Below are positions 19,697-29,502 of a stretch of 64,000 nt of DNA, piece by piece. The notes beneath the pieces were generated by a model. It did not search any database. It saw only the letters and a list, made by a program, of their open reading frames with translations, and had not been told where the DNA came from. Each line of letters begins with the position of its first letter. Within the stretch, counting starts at the first letter, position 1. Location of the stretch: the NCBI RefSeq assembly GCF_002902085.1, contig NZ_PPQR01000056.1, positions 1-64,000 of the forward strand. The letters are read 5' to 3'. This DNA is from Staphylococcus simiae. GTDB taxonomy: Bacteria; Bacillota; Bacilli; Staphylococcales; Staphylococcaceae. The position numbers and the translations under genes are program-made.

Positions 19697-21214
19697 ATGG
19701 CAAGTTCAATTGTATTAAAGTTACTCAAAGTAACGCATTACTATAGAAATAAACGAAATCATAAATGGTATCTACCTTTTGGTTATGGTGCTGAAGATAT
19801 AGAATTAAATAATGTGTCTCTTCATATATATCAAGGGGAAGTATTAGGGATTATTGGGGAGCCAGAATCATCTAAAACATTAGTTGGACAAATCCTTGGA
19901 GGAGCCATTAATCCTGATAAAGGTAAAGTTGTTTGTAAAGACGATATTTTTTATAGTTACATTGAAGATCATAAAGCAATTAATCAAACAATTGAGAACT
20001 ATGTTGCACAAATTGTAGAGCTATTTAATTATCAAATTAATGACCATAAAGCTGAACAGATTATTCACTATGCACATTTGCATGATATAAAAGAGCGTAA
20101 AGTGAGTGATTTAACAAAAGAACAATACGCACAATTAGTGTTAAGTATTGCTAGATCTTCTAAGTCTAATATTATCATTTTAAACCATATTTTGACTTAT
20201 TTATCAGAGCAATTTATGGAAAGAGCGCTTGAATTGGCTGATGATTATATTGATAATAATCAGACGATAGTATTTATAGATGATGATGTTAACAAGATCG
20301 AACAGGTAAGTAATTATATTGCATGGTTTTCACATGGACAATTAAGAATGGAAGGTTCTTTAAAACAAGTACTACCTGTTTTTAAAGAACATGAAAGAGA
20401 TAGACAAAGTTTAACTGATGAAGAAGAAATAAAAAATTATGATTTAGATTGGAAGAAAAGTCGTAGTAGAATTCCAGAAATGACATATAATTTCAAACGA
20501 ATTGAACGTTATAATCATGCCAAGCCGCCGCAATTTCTTATTAGATTTTGGACAATAGTAACAACCTCATTACTTGGTATGTTATTAATGGCTGCTTTGA
20601 TTTTTAACAGCAGTGGGATTATATCTTTCGCTGACAACACAAATCGAAATGCCATCGAAAATGAAAATAAAGATCCTTACGTAGATAAATTAGCCTATGG
20701 TATTGCTTTTGAAGGTAGTGTGACATTAGACGGTGATAAAAGTGTTACGCTTCCTAAGTATAGTGTTGTAACAATTACTGGTGAAAATAGTAAAAATTAT
20801 AAAGTCAGCTCAGATAATAAAACGTTTATTGTTAACAAAAATAAACTAGACTATTTTAATCCAGCAGGACTTTACCAATCTCATAGTATGAAAAAATTAG
20901 CACCATTTATGAAATCTAATTATAGTAATTACATAGATTATTTTAATAGCCAACTTCATAAGCAACATAGTTCGGTAACTAAAACGTTGGTACCAAGTGA
21001 TGACAATCGCTATGTCGCACCAATTACGCAACAACCAATCGATATGTTATTTAATGATAATAATCAATTATATGGATTTGTTTATCCAATTGTAGATAAA
21101 GCGAAGTTTAAAGATAAATTTAATGTTAATTCTAATATTTGGATTGCCAAAGTTGGAAATGGCTATTGTATTGCTAATATGAAAGAAAATAAATGGATTT
21201 ATATTGAATTGTAG
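19697..21214 (+). CDS. TagH-like ABC ATPase with degenerate motifs and extracellular C-terminal domain
   Basis: The 505-residue protein has an N-terminal ABC-ATPase fold (about 1-225), a linker, one membrane segment (about 284-304), and an extracellular domain (about 305-505) with SH3-like strands. This is the layout of TagH, the ATPase of wall teichoic acid export. The catalytic motifs are degraded. The P-loop is GEPESSKT (54-61; Lys and Thr kept, glycines lost). The signature region reads DLTKEQYAQ instead of LSGGQ. Walker B ends in ILNH (161-164) instead of DE. The switch-loop His is replaced by Asp (FIDDD). It probably binds ATP poorly or not at all. The TagG-like permease gene follows after eight bases. 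Confidence 0.85.
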   Translation: MASSIVLKLLKVTHYYRNKRNHKWYLPFGYGAEDIELNNVSLHIYQGEVLGIIGEPESSKTLVGQILGGAINPDKGKVVCKDDIFYSYIEDHKAINQTIENYVAQIVELFNYQINDHKAEQIIHYAHLHDIKERKVSDLTKEQYAQLVLSIARSSKSNIIILNHILTYLSEQFMERALELADDYIDNNQTIVFIDDDVNKIEQVSNYIAWFSHGQLRMEGSLKQVLPVFKEHERDRQSLTDEEEIKNYDLDWKKSRSRIPEMTYNFKRIERYNHAKPPQFLIRFWTIVTTSLLGMLLMAALIFNSSGIISFADNTNRNAIENENKDPYVDKLAYGIAFEGSVTLDGDKSVTLPKYSVVTITGENSKNYKVSSDNKTFIVNKNKLDYFNPAGLYQSHSMKKLAPFMKSNYSNYIDYFNSQLHKQHSSVTKTLVPSDDNRYVAPITQQPIDMLFNDNNQLYGFVYPIVDKAKFKDKFNVNSNIWIAKVGNGYCIANMKENKWIYIEL

Positions 21215-21222
21215 GTGTGAAG

Positions 21223-22020
21223 ATGCTAGATCAAATAATATCATATTTTAAAAATTTACCTCATTCAGTTAGGTTTACTATCAAGCGATTAAAAACAACT
21301 TGGCCATTGTTTATTGCTTTAATAGCGCTATGTGCATTACTTTTAATAGTATTTGAACTCGTCGTTCATTTTGGGAACCTTTCTGATGTAAGAGAAGCAA
21401 GATGGATGTTGAGAATCATTTCGTTCATAGTATATTTGTGTATTATTTTTGCAATATACAAAGGCTATCAATACTATGCTAAAGATTTTGTGTTGATGCA
21501 ATCATTTAATCTCTCAGCAACAATTCCAATTGTCGTGATCGTCATTTTATCTATGGTATCATTAACAGTTGTTACTACGTTTGCATCAGTGTTAAAGCCG
21601 ATTAATTTCGAAACATCAATCATTGCCTTACTATTTTATATTGTATTATCTGCAATATTTATTAATACGTTATCAGTGACAATAGGTCTTCTTAAATTGA
21701 TATTTAGAAACGTAGATGTCATTTTCTATGTATGTTCCTTAATTAACATCGTGATATTACCTATTGTGCTTATGCCGAACCCCAATCAGATGTTACTTAA
21801 TCATATCTTAATGCTTAATCCTTTTTATTATTTAGTAAATGGCATGTCACAATCGGTCATGTTCGGTGTCACTAGTATGGAGAACATACCTTATCATTTC
21901 TACTTTATATTCATAATTGTACTGTTACTAGTTATTAACTTTGCCTTGGCTCGATATACGACACATGCAATTTATAAACAGCATACAAAAGAAAGTACTG
22001 TAACTGAATCAGTAGAGTAG
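21223..22020 (+). CDS. TagG-like ABC-2 permease
   Basis: The 265-residue integral membrane protein has about six hydrophobic segments and the motif MLNPFYYLVNGMSQSVMFG, typical of ABC-2/TagG permeases for polymers such as teichoic acids. The ATG at 21223 follows AGGTG; the GTG at 21217 overlaps that site. Because its only neighbour ATPase looks inactive, the pair may form a regulatory or structural membrane complex rather than a pump, or may use another ATPase. The substrate is unknown. A strong terminator follows. Confidence 0.82.
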   Translation: MLDQIISYFKNLPHSVRFTIKRLKTTWPLFIALIALCALLLIVFELVVHFGNLSDVREARWMLRIISFIVYLCIIFAIYKGYQYYAKDFVLMQSFNLSATIPIVVIVILSMVSLTVVTTFASVLKPINFETSIIALLFYIVLSAIFINTLSVTIGLLKLIFRNVDVIFYVCSLINIVILPIVLMPNPNQMLLNHILMLNPFYYLVNGMSQSVMFGVTSMENIPYHFYFIFIIVLLLVINFALARYTTHAIYKQHTKESTVTESVE

Positions 22021-22033
22021 ATTAGTTAAAGTT

Positions 22034-22084
22034 ATAGCCTCTTAAAAGTGAAGGTATCAACATTCAACTTTTGAGAGGTTATTT
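22034..22084 (+). terminator. Terminator of recX-yfhH-TagH/TagG-like operon
   Basis: The arms ATAGCCTCTTAAAAGT and ACTTTTGAGAGGTTAT are followed by TTATATA. Confidence 0.82.
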
Positions 22085-22150
22085 ATATATTAAATATCAT
22101 GAGGTGTAAATATTCATATATGTCACAAATTACTAATTTAATTTTTTAAA

Positions 22151-22207
22151 GGTCGGATAATAAAAAAATGAATCATTATGTATCGGTCCTATTTTGGAAA
22201 GAACCTA
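22151..22207. repeat. Truncated repeat family B copy
   Basis: GGTCGGATAATAAAAAAATG ... TATGTATCGGTCCTATTTTGG-AAAGAACCT. The left end GGTTCTCT is missing. Confidence 0.6.
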
Positions 22208-22268
22208 ATAAAAACTGCCAACAAACAAGTAAATGTATTGAGCTGACCCCTAATTACTGGGAATAAAA

Positions 22269-22322
22269 TAAAAACACTTCCGTTGAATTCGTGTGAAATG
22301 AATCTAAACGGCAGTGTTTTTT
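22269..22322. terminator. Bidirectional terminator between the TagG-like gene and yfhP
   Basis: The arms AAAACACTTCCGTT and AACGGCAGTGTTTT pair with one mismatch, with T-runs on both strands. It ends yfhP on the - strand. Confidence 0.82.
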
Positions 22323-22369
22323 CGTTATTATAATATTATTTTAAAATATATCGTGTTAAAAATAGATGA

Positions 22370-23347
22370 TTAATGACTATATAATTTACGTTGCAATTTG
22401 TCTTCCGTAAACACCCATCCAATATAAGAATGATCAATTATATTATCTGTTGTTAAATGTGCAATAGCTACAAATGAGTAATGATTATTTTTTAAATATC
22501 TTAAGTCAATTAATCTTATTTCGGTTGTTCCATCACCTAAATCAGTTGTTTGCCAGCGATAAATTGATGAAAAGTTAAGAAATGTTCTAATATCTTTATT
22601 ACCTTTAACTTTCCATAATAAAGAATCGGTAGTTAAACCTTGTCTTTTTACTTTATCGCTAAAGACAACGTTGCGTCCACGCGCAAGTCCTACATAATCA
22701 TATTCGTCCGTTTGAATCGCCACTCGCCATTCCATAAACTTCATCGTAGGTGCAACAAAAATTTTAATAGGATGATGTTCTTGTTGAATGGTTTGAAGTG
22801 CTTGCTTTTTAATAGTTGAACGCATTTTAAATCGAATAATGTAATAAATAATTAAAATTGCGATGATAGGAAAGAAGACGATAAATGGATGGACACCTAT
22901 AATCCATAGTACGATGCCTAAGCATAAAATAATAAAAATAATTGGATCAAAAGTATTGATAACGCTAAGTTGAATCCACTTGTTTGTAATAGGTCGTAAC
23001 GCCTGTGTACCATAGGAGTTAAAGATATCTACAAAAACATGTAAGAATACAGCAAGTTGTGCCCACATCCATATATGCAATGGTTCAACACCCTTAAAAA
23101 AGGTAAAGATTAAGAATGTAATTAAAATCGGCCAAAGAATTGTAAATGGTATGGAATGAGTGATACCTCTATGGTGAGAAATATAAGTAGCATTATCTTT
23201 TAATTTAAGTACGGTATCGCCATCAGGTATTAAAGAGCCAATAATTAGTGTGGTTGCAGTAGCACCAAATGTACCAGCCATAGCAGGGTCTTGTGTTGCT
23301 AATGCAGTTAATCCAATACCCATTGCGATATGTGTTGCAGTATCCAT
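22370..23347 (-). CDS. yfhP: YfhP/YdjM-type membrane-bound metal-dependent hydrolase
   Basis: The 325-residue protein has an N-terminal DUF457 (YdjM) domain with conserved histidines (MDTATHIAMG, HHRGITHSIPF, HVFVDIFNSYG), several membrane segments (about 25-165), and a soluble C-terminal domain. The substrate is unknown. The conserved neighbour is mutY, divergent here, as in Bacillus yfhP-yfhQ. The ATG at 23347 follows GAGGAAC. Confidence 0.85.
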   Translation of the reverse strand: MDTATHIAMGIGLTALATQDPAMAGTFGATATTLIIGSLIPDGDTVLKLKDNATYISHHRGITHSIPFTILWPILITFLIFTFFKGVEPLHIWMWAQLAVFLHVFVDIFNSYGTQALRPITNKWIQLSVINTFDPIIFIILCLGIVLWIIGVHPFIVFFPIIAILIIYYIIRFKMRSTIKKQALQTIQQEHHPIKIFVAPTMKFMEWRVAIQTDEYDYVGLARGRNVVFSDKVKRQGLTTDSLLWKVKGNKDIRTFLNFSSIYRWQTTDLGDGTTEIRLIDLRYLKNNHYSFVAIAHLTTDNIIDHSYIGWVFTEDKLQRKLYSH

Positions 23348-23496
23348 ATCTGTTCCTCATTTCATAATATTATATATAGTATTATAATCGAATTTTGCAA
23401 ATAACAAAATTAACTTACTTATTAATTACCATTATAGTGTACACTAGAAACATTATGACTTAAAAATTAATTACTTTTAAAAAGAGAGGTATTTAA

Positions 23497-24534
23497 ATGT
23501 ATCAACAGCAAAATTTTAAGACGCATTTGGTACAATGGTTCGATAAAAATCAAAGAGATATGCCTTGGAGAGAAACGACAAATCCATATTATATTTGGTT
23601 AAGTGAAGTAATGTTACAACAAACGCAAGTAAAGACAGTGATTGATTATTACTATAGATTTATCGATAAATTCCCAACCATTGCTGCTTTAAGTAAAGCA
23701 TCTGAAGACGAAGTATTAAAATACTGGGAAGGTTTAGGTTATTACAGTAGAGCGCGAAATTTTCATACAGCTATTAAAGAGGTAGATGATAAATATCATG
23801 GTATTGTACCTGATGAACCGGAGTTATTTAAACAATTAAAAGGTGTAGGACCTTACACAGAGGCAGCAGTGATGAGTATTGCATTTGATAAACCTTTAGC
23901 GACAGTTGATGGTAATGTATTTAGAGTATGGTCTAGATTAAATAATGATCACAGAGATATTAAATTACAATCAACTAGAAAAGCCTATGAACAAGAGTTA
24001 TTACCTTTTGTACAGCAACAGGCTGGTACGTTTAATCAAGCGATGATGGAATTAGGTGCTTTAATTTGTACACCGAAAAATCCAATGTGTTTGTTTTGTC
24101 CCGTACAAGAACATTGTGAAGCGTTTCATATAGGTAACATGACCGAATTACCCGTAAAAACAAAAAATACAACAAAGAAAACTATAACACAAAAAGTTTT
24201 TTTAATTAGAAATAAAGCAGGACAATATGTGTTAGAAAAACGTCAACAAAAATTACTAAACGGTATGTGGCAATTTCCAATGCATGAATTTGACAATGCA
24301 GATCAAGCAATATCTGAGTTATTAAATACAGCAATTACTACATTAGATGAACCGTTAATGCAATTAAAGCATCAGTTTACGCATTTAACTTGGGATATAA
24401 AAGTATATGCTGTACCTTATACTGTTGATAACATAACATTACCGGATAATATGATATGGTTTGATCTTGATGATAGAGATCAATTTTCGTTACCAGTTTC
24501 CATGTCTAAAATTTATCAATTTATAACCGGTTAA
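23497..24534 (+). CDS. mutY: A/G-specific adenine DNA glycosylase MutY
   Basis: Removes adenine mispaired with 8-oxoguanine, preventing G:C to T:A mutations. The protein has 345 residues. The N-terminal HhH-GPD domain has catalytic E37 (WLSEVMLQQTQV), the hairpin LKGVGPYTEAAV and catalytic D138 in VDGNVFR. The [4Fe-4S] loop has C191, C198, C201 and C207 (CX6CX2CX5C). The C-terminal MutT-like domain (about 225-345) reads the 8-oxoguanine. The ribosome site is AAAGAGAGG. Confidence 0.97.
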   Translation: MYQQQNFKTHLVQWFDKNQRDMPWRETTNPYYIWLSEVMLQQTQVKTVIDYYYRFIDKFPTIAALSKASEDEVLKYWEGLGYYSRARNFHTAIKEVDDKYHGIVPDEPELFKQLKGVGPYTEAAVMSIAFDKPLATVDGNVFRVWSRLNNDHRDIKLQSTRKAYEQELLPFVQQQAGTFNQAMMELGALICTPKNPMCLFCPVQEHCEAFHIGNMTELPVKTKNTTKKTITQKVFLIRNKAGQYVLEKRQQKLLNGMWQFPMHEFDNADQAISELLNTAITTLDEPLMQLKHQFTHLTWDIKVYAVPYTVDNITLPDNMIWFDLDDRDQFSLPVSMSKIYQFITG

Positions 24535-24726
24535 CTAAATATATTGGATTTTTATAAAGTTATTACGTTGAATATAGCACGATTGTACTTAGCGACACTT
24601 TCAACATATTGTCATTATTTGTCATTGATGAGACAACACTTCTACTAGCATGACTACTTTTCAAAAATGATTTAAATATAAATACATTAAATATTTAATA
24701 TAGTAATAGTGAATCCATCTAATTTG

Positions 24727-24756
24727 TTCAATACTACATTTAAAATATGCTATAAT
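24727..24756 (+). promoter_or_regulatory. Promoter of ntdP
   Basis: An extended -10 (TG-C-TATAAT, 24748-24756) has a possible -35 TTCAAT (24727-24732) 18 bases upstream. Confidence 0.55.
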
Positions 24757-24774
24757 TTATAATGGTTAAATTAA

Positions 24775-25335
<561 letters not shown>

Positions 25336-25499
25336 GCAAAAAAGATGTAAAGTGAGTGTTAATCGTTTATATTATCATAGTATTGAAATGTAATAACGGA
25401 TTATCTAATGCTTTAACATAAGCATATGCTGATTAAAGTTTAAAAGTATCGACATCACGACTAAGCCAATCAACAATTAAATTAATCACTAGAAGATAA

Positions 25500-25566
25500 C
25501 AGAGGTTGCGATATGTTAATTAAAGTATTGTTTAGGTACAAATTAACTATCCAGCCTCTATTCATT
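25500..25566 (+). terminator. Weak terminator-like hairpin before the exporter gene
   Basis: AGAGG-TTG and TTAATT pair imperfectly with AATTAA and CAGCCTCT, followed by ATTCATTTTTAC. It could end the ntdP transcript. Confidence 0.35.
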
Positions 25567-25608
25567 TTTACAAAAAAATAGAATGACAATTGAATAGGGG
25601 GAAAAGGT

Positions 25609-27345
25609 ATGATTAAGCGATATTTGGAATTTGTTAAACCATACAAATATCGTATTATTGCAACGATCATTGTTGGAATAATTAAATTTGGAATACCGAT
25701 GCTAATACCTTTATTAATAAAGTATGCCATTGATGGTGTAATTAATAATCACGCATTATCATCTGCAGAAAAGATTAATCATTTAGGTATTGCTATTGGT
25801 ATAGCGTTGTTTATATTTGTAATAGTTAGACCACCCATTGAGTTTATTAGACAATACTTAGCACAATGGACTAGTAATAAAATTTTATATGATATACGTA
25901 AAAGATTGTATAATCATTTGCAAGCATTAAGCGCGAGATATTATGCCAATAATCAAGTGGGACAAGTTATCTCAAGGGTGATAAATGATGTTGAACAAAC
26001 TAAAGATTTTATTTTAACAGGATTAATGAACATATGGTTAGACTGTATCACTATAATCATTGCCTTATCCATTATGTTCTTCTTAGATGTAAAATTAACA
26101 TTTGCAGCATTATTTATCTTCCCATTTTATATTTTGACAGTTTATGTATTTTTCGGAAGATTAAGACTGTTAACTAGAAAAAGATCTCAAGCCCTAGCTG
26201 AAGTACAAGGGTTTTTACATGAACGTGTACAGGGGATATCCGTAATTAAAAGTTTTGCGATTGAAGATAATGAAGCTCAAAATTTTGATAAGAAAAATAG
26301 CCATTTCTTAACTCGAGCATTACAGCATACAAGATGGAACGCATATTCATTTGCAGCAATAAATACAGTAACTGATATTGGTCCAATCATTGTAATTGGC
26401 GTAGGGGCATATTTAGCAATATCAGGTTCTATTACGGTAGGTACATTAGCAGCCTTTGTTGGTTATTTAGAATTATTATTTGGCCCTTTACGTCGTTTAG
26501 TTGCATCTTTCACAACGTTGACACAAAGTTTTGCGTCAATGGATAGGGTGTTTCAATTAATAGATGAAGATTATGATATTAAAAATGGTATCGGTGCACA
26601 GCCAATTGAAATCAAACAAGGGCGTATTGATATTGAACATGTTAGTTTTAAATATAATGATGATGAATCTTACATTTTAAATGATATTAATTTAAGTATA
26701 GATAAAGGAGAAACTGTTGCCTTTGTTGGTATGAGTGGTGGCGGTAAATCTACCCTCATTAATTTAATACCTAGATTTTATGATGTTACTGCTGGTGACA
26801 TATTAATAGATGGTCATAATGTTAAAGACTTTTTAACTGGAAGTTTACGTAATCAAATTGGTTTAGTGCAGCAAGATAATATATTGTTCTCAGATACTGT
26901 CAGAGAAAATATTTTACTAGGTAGACCAACTGCTACTGATGAAGAAGTTATAGAAGCGGCTAAGATGGCTAATGCACACGAATTTATTATGAATTTACCT
27001 CAAGGTTATGATACTGAAGTTGGTGAACGTGGCGTTAAGTTATCTGGTGGACAAAAACAAAGACTTTCTATTGCGAGAATTTTCTTAAATGATCCTCCAA
27101 TTTTAATACTTGATGAAGCAACAAGTGCACTTGATCTAGAAAGTGAATCCATCATTCAAGAAGCGTTGGATATCTTAAGTAAAGATCGAACAACATTAAT
27201 TGTTGCACATAGATTATCTACGATTACACATGCAGACAAAATTGTTGTTATTGAAAATGGTCAAATTGTAGAGGTTGGTACGCATCAAGAACTTATTGCT
27301 CAACAAGGTTCATATGAACATCTATACAGCATTCAAAATTTATAA
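25609..27345 (+). CDS. Multidrug ABC exporter, Sav1866 orthologue
   Basis: The 578-residue half-transporter combines a membrane domain of six helices (about 1-315) and an ATPase domain (about 335-578); two copies form the exporter. It is nearly collinear with S. aureus Sav1866, whose crystal structure defined ABC exporters, and has the same length. Motifs are Walker [11 protein letters not shown]-loop LVQQD, signature KLSGGQKQR, Walker [13 protein letters not shown] and switch His in IVAHRLS. It probably expels hydrophobic drugs or lipids. The ribosome site is AGGGGGAAAAGG. A perfect terminator follows. Confidence 0.96.
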   Translation: MIKRYLEFVKPYKYRIIATIIVGIIKFGIPMLIPLLIKYAIDGVINNHALSSAEKINHLGIAIGIALFIFVIVRPPIEFIRQYLAQWTSNKILYDIRKRLYNHLQALSARYYANNQVGQVISRVINDVEQTKDFILTGLMNIWLDCITIIIALSIMFFLDVKLTFAALFIFPFYILTVYVFFGRLRLLTRKRSQALAEVQGFLHERVQGISVIKSFAIEDNEAQNFDKKNSHFLTRALQHTRWNAYSFAAINTVTDIGPIIVIGVGAYLAISGSITVGTLAAFVGYLELLFGPLRRLVASFTTLTQSFASMDRVFQLIDEDYDIKNGIGAQPIEIKQGRIDIEHVSFKYNDDESYILNDINLSIDKGETVAFVGMSGGGKSTLINLIPRFYDVTAGDILIDGHNVKDFLTGSLRNQIGLVQQDNILFSDTVRENILLGRPTATDEEVIEAAKMANAHEFIMNLPQGYDTEVGERGVKLSGGQKQRLSIARIFLNDPPILILDEATSALDLESESIIQEALDILSKDRTTLIVAHRLSTITHADKIVVIENGQIVEVGTHQELIAQQGSYEHLYSIQNL

Positions 27346-27451
27346 TGGAATAAAATGTTAGACATCAATAACAAATTGTTTTTTTAATTATAATTATATA
27401 TACAGAATCGCATTGTTAATAATAAATAAACACTAAATAATTGATTCAAAA

Positions 27452-27505
27452 TAAAACACTTTCGTAGAATTCAAATAATATAAATTCTACGAAAGTGTTT
27501 TTATT
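27452..27505. terminator. Bidirectional terminator between exporter and FUSC genes
   Basis: The 19-base arms AAAACACTTTCGTAGAATT and AATTCTACGAAAGTGTTTT pair perfectly, with a T-run on + and A-run/T-run on -. It serves both convergent genes. Confidence 0.92.
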
Positions 27506-27565
27506 TTAATCCCATTGGTTGAGAGCAGCGCTAGTATTTTATATTTAACATCATCTAAACAGTCT

Positions 27566-28660
27566 TTATAAATCGAAGTCTTCTTCCACAATATCAATAT
27601 CAGAGTCATTACGGTGATAAGTGAAGAAACTAATTCTAATTCTATCTAAATGTTCCAGGTGATAACGGTAATCCTCAATTGCAGCTATAATTTGCATAAT
27701 ATTTGCAAATGAATATTCTGTTTGATGTGGATTATGAATTAATTCATATTGGAATGTTTCCATTAAATTTTTCTTTTGTGGGTTATCAACTTCAAAGTCT
27801 AAATTTGTGACGTTATATCTAGCTTTTTTCGATAAACTAACTAATATTTGTTCATGATAGGCGATAAGCGAATCTAATTCTAATTTAATCTGTAAGAGAA
27901 AATTATTATTAAGTAAATATAAGTCATTCTGATAGCGGGATAGGCGGTTTAATACTTCATATGCTTGTCTTGTCGTCTGTACTACTTCTCTAAAAAGAAT
28001 TTTCTTTCTATTTTGTTGATGAATATGCTTTTTAGTAATAGGGCGCTCTTCACTATAATAATCGAATATTTTCTCTAATTTTTCAATTCGTTGGTTTAAA
28101 TTTTGAGCATCCTGCTTAATATTATTAAACTCTGATGTATCATTTAGAACTAATTTAAACCATACAAAAATATCTGATGATATATTTAGCGAGTTATAAT
28201 ATATCTTTGTTTCAAATTTAGGAGGTAAGAAGACAAAATTGACTAATGATGAACTAATCACACCAATCATTACGAGTACAAATCTATAGAATGCTGCGAT
28301 ATAGAAAGAGCCCGTGTGTTGACCCATAATGATAAGGGCTGTCACACTTGCCAGAGTTGCTACATGTGCCAATTTAAATTTGAATAGTATGGCAATTAAA
28401 ACAATTACCGTTACTCCCATAATGATAATATTATCACTAAATATGGTTACCATCGCAACTGATAGTAAGGCGCCGATAATGTTACCTAAGGCTTGATCAG
28501 ATACTGTTTTAAATGAACGATAAATGCTTGGCTGCATTGCTACAACAGCACTGACGCCTGCTAAGGCTTTTAAACCTACATTGTCGGGTAGTAAAGAAGC
28601 GATAGACATAGCTAATATAATGGCTATACCAGTTTTAAAAATCCGAGCTCCTAGTCTCAA
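27566..28660 (-). CDS. FUSC / aromatic acid exporter family membrane protein (second copy)
   Basis: The 364-residue protein has hydrophobic helices in the first 155 residues (TGIAIILAMSIASLLP, VVAMQPSIYRS, FRFVLVMIGVISSSLVNF-like) and a helical soluble C-terminal half. It has the same layout as the protein at 2633-3619, for example the shared FLPPKF / IFPPKY motif after the membrane part. The substrate is unknown. The ATG at 28660 follows AAGGAGCG. It is the last gene before the synteny break. Confidence 0.8.
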   Translation of the reverse strand: MRLGARIFKTGIAIILAMSIASLLPDNVGLKALAGVSAVVAMQPSIYRSFKTVSDQALGNIIGALLSVAMVTIFSDNIIIMGVTVIVLIAILFKFKLAHVATLASVTALIIMGQHTGSFYIAAFYRFVLVMIGVISSSLVNFVFLPPKFETKIYYNSLNISSDIFVWFKLVLNDTSEFNNIKQDAQNLNQRIEKLEKIFDYYSEERPITKKHIHQQNRKKILFREVVQTTRQAYEVLNRLSRYQNDLYLLNNNFLLQIKLELDSLIAYHEQILVSLSKKARYNVTNLDFEVDNPQKKNLMETFQYELIHNPHQTEYSFANIMQIIAAIEDYRYHLEHLDRIRISFFTYHRNDSDIDIVEEDFDL

Positions 28661-28899
28661 AAATAATGACGCTCCTTTTATTTAATTTGAATAATATTCG
28701 TATTCATTACTGTTATACACTTACTTCCATTAAAATTCAAGCGTATATATCGTAGAAATGGACATTGGTTCAAAAGTCTAATAGAAAATAAGTCTAAAGT
28801 AGTATAAAGGAAGACTGAAGAAGTTTTTAAGAACGCTATGATATTAATTTTAATACATTATAGTGTAGTTAACCGTAATTTTAGATTTATAAATTTAAT

Positions 28900-29060
28900 G
28901 GGAGTGGGACAGAAATAAATTTTCTATAAAATTTATTTCGTAATCCCACCCCGGCAAGACTGACTAGGTTTTTAAAACGTTGATTTATCAACATTTTGAA
29001 AACCAGACAGTTACTGCCAAATGCTTAATTTTAAGTGTAAAATGCTTTATGTCCCAGGCT
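28900..29060. repeat. Repeat family A copy 4
   Basis: GGAGTGGGACAGAAATAAA ... CCCACCCCGGCAAGACTGAC, palindrome around GTTGATTTATCAAC, CAGTTACTGCC, ATGTCCCAGGCT. It has the same orientation as copy 1. It lies in the junction between the two syntenic blocks. Confidence 0.85.
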
Positions 29061-29138
29061 CATCTATATTTTTAGTATGACAAAATGGACATTCGTTAAT
29101 ATTGCTTCTTAAACTACCATTTGAAATTTACATAATTT

Positions 29139-29225
29139 TTATTTATATTGCTGTTTAGTTAATTTTTCACTAAAAATCATATTTTGGTCTTCCATATTGA
29201 GTGTATCTGATATAAAATTTTGCAT
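29139..29225 (-). pseudogene. Possible ISL3-type transposase N-terminal fragment
   Basis: A 28-codon frame starts ATG at 29225 after AAGGAGA, and reads NFISDTLNMEDQNMIFSEKL before a stop. The pattern is like the first residues of ISL3-family transposases (short helix, then I/MEDQN ... F.E). The rest of the gene is missing. It may be a decayed insertion sequence, a free-standing small peptide, or chance. The recognition is from memory and is weak. Confidence 0.35.
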
Positions 29226-29227
29226 AG

Positions 29228-29291
29228 GCGCATTATCTCCTTAGATTATTTGTTTAGGCACTTTTAATTATAGAGATAATTGCGCTTTTTT
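29228..29291. terminator. Hairpin with T-run on +, covering the fragment's ribosome site
   Basis: GCGCATTATCTC pairs with GAGATAATTGCGC, then TTTTTT on +. On the - strand the arm contains the AAGGAGATAA ribosome site of the 28-codon frame and would hide it. Confidence 0.5.
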
Positions 29292-29304
29292 CATATTCAA
29301 AATA

Positions 29305-29359
29305 CAAAAAATCGGACTAATAGAAAATAACATAAAAAATTCTCTATCAGTCCGATTTA
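29305..29359 (-). terminator. Terminator of the def-like to pknB operon
   Basis: On the - strand AAATCGGACTGATAGA pairs with TCTATTAGTCCGATTT, followed by a T-run. Its sequence is related to repeat family B (ATCGGACTGATA). It lies 144 bases after the pknB stop. Confidence 0.8.
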
Positions 29360-29502
29360 TTATAGAGTTCATAAAACTAAGCAACTTGTAAAACTTAAAT
29401 CAAATTGCATAACTAAAAATGTCACTTTATTTGAAATTAGCAACTTCGTTACTTAGCTTAAAATACTTTTAATTTATTTTAACAATATGATATAAATTAA
29501 TT

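Noticed and set aside
27346-29502. dif-like recombination site at the strand-switch point
   Set aside because: I looked for the Firmicute dif pattern (ACTTCCTA ... TATGTAAACT) and found no convincing match, so a terminus at this place is not claimed.
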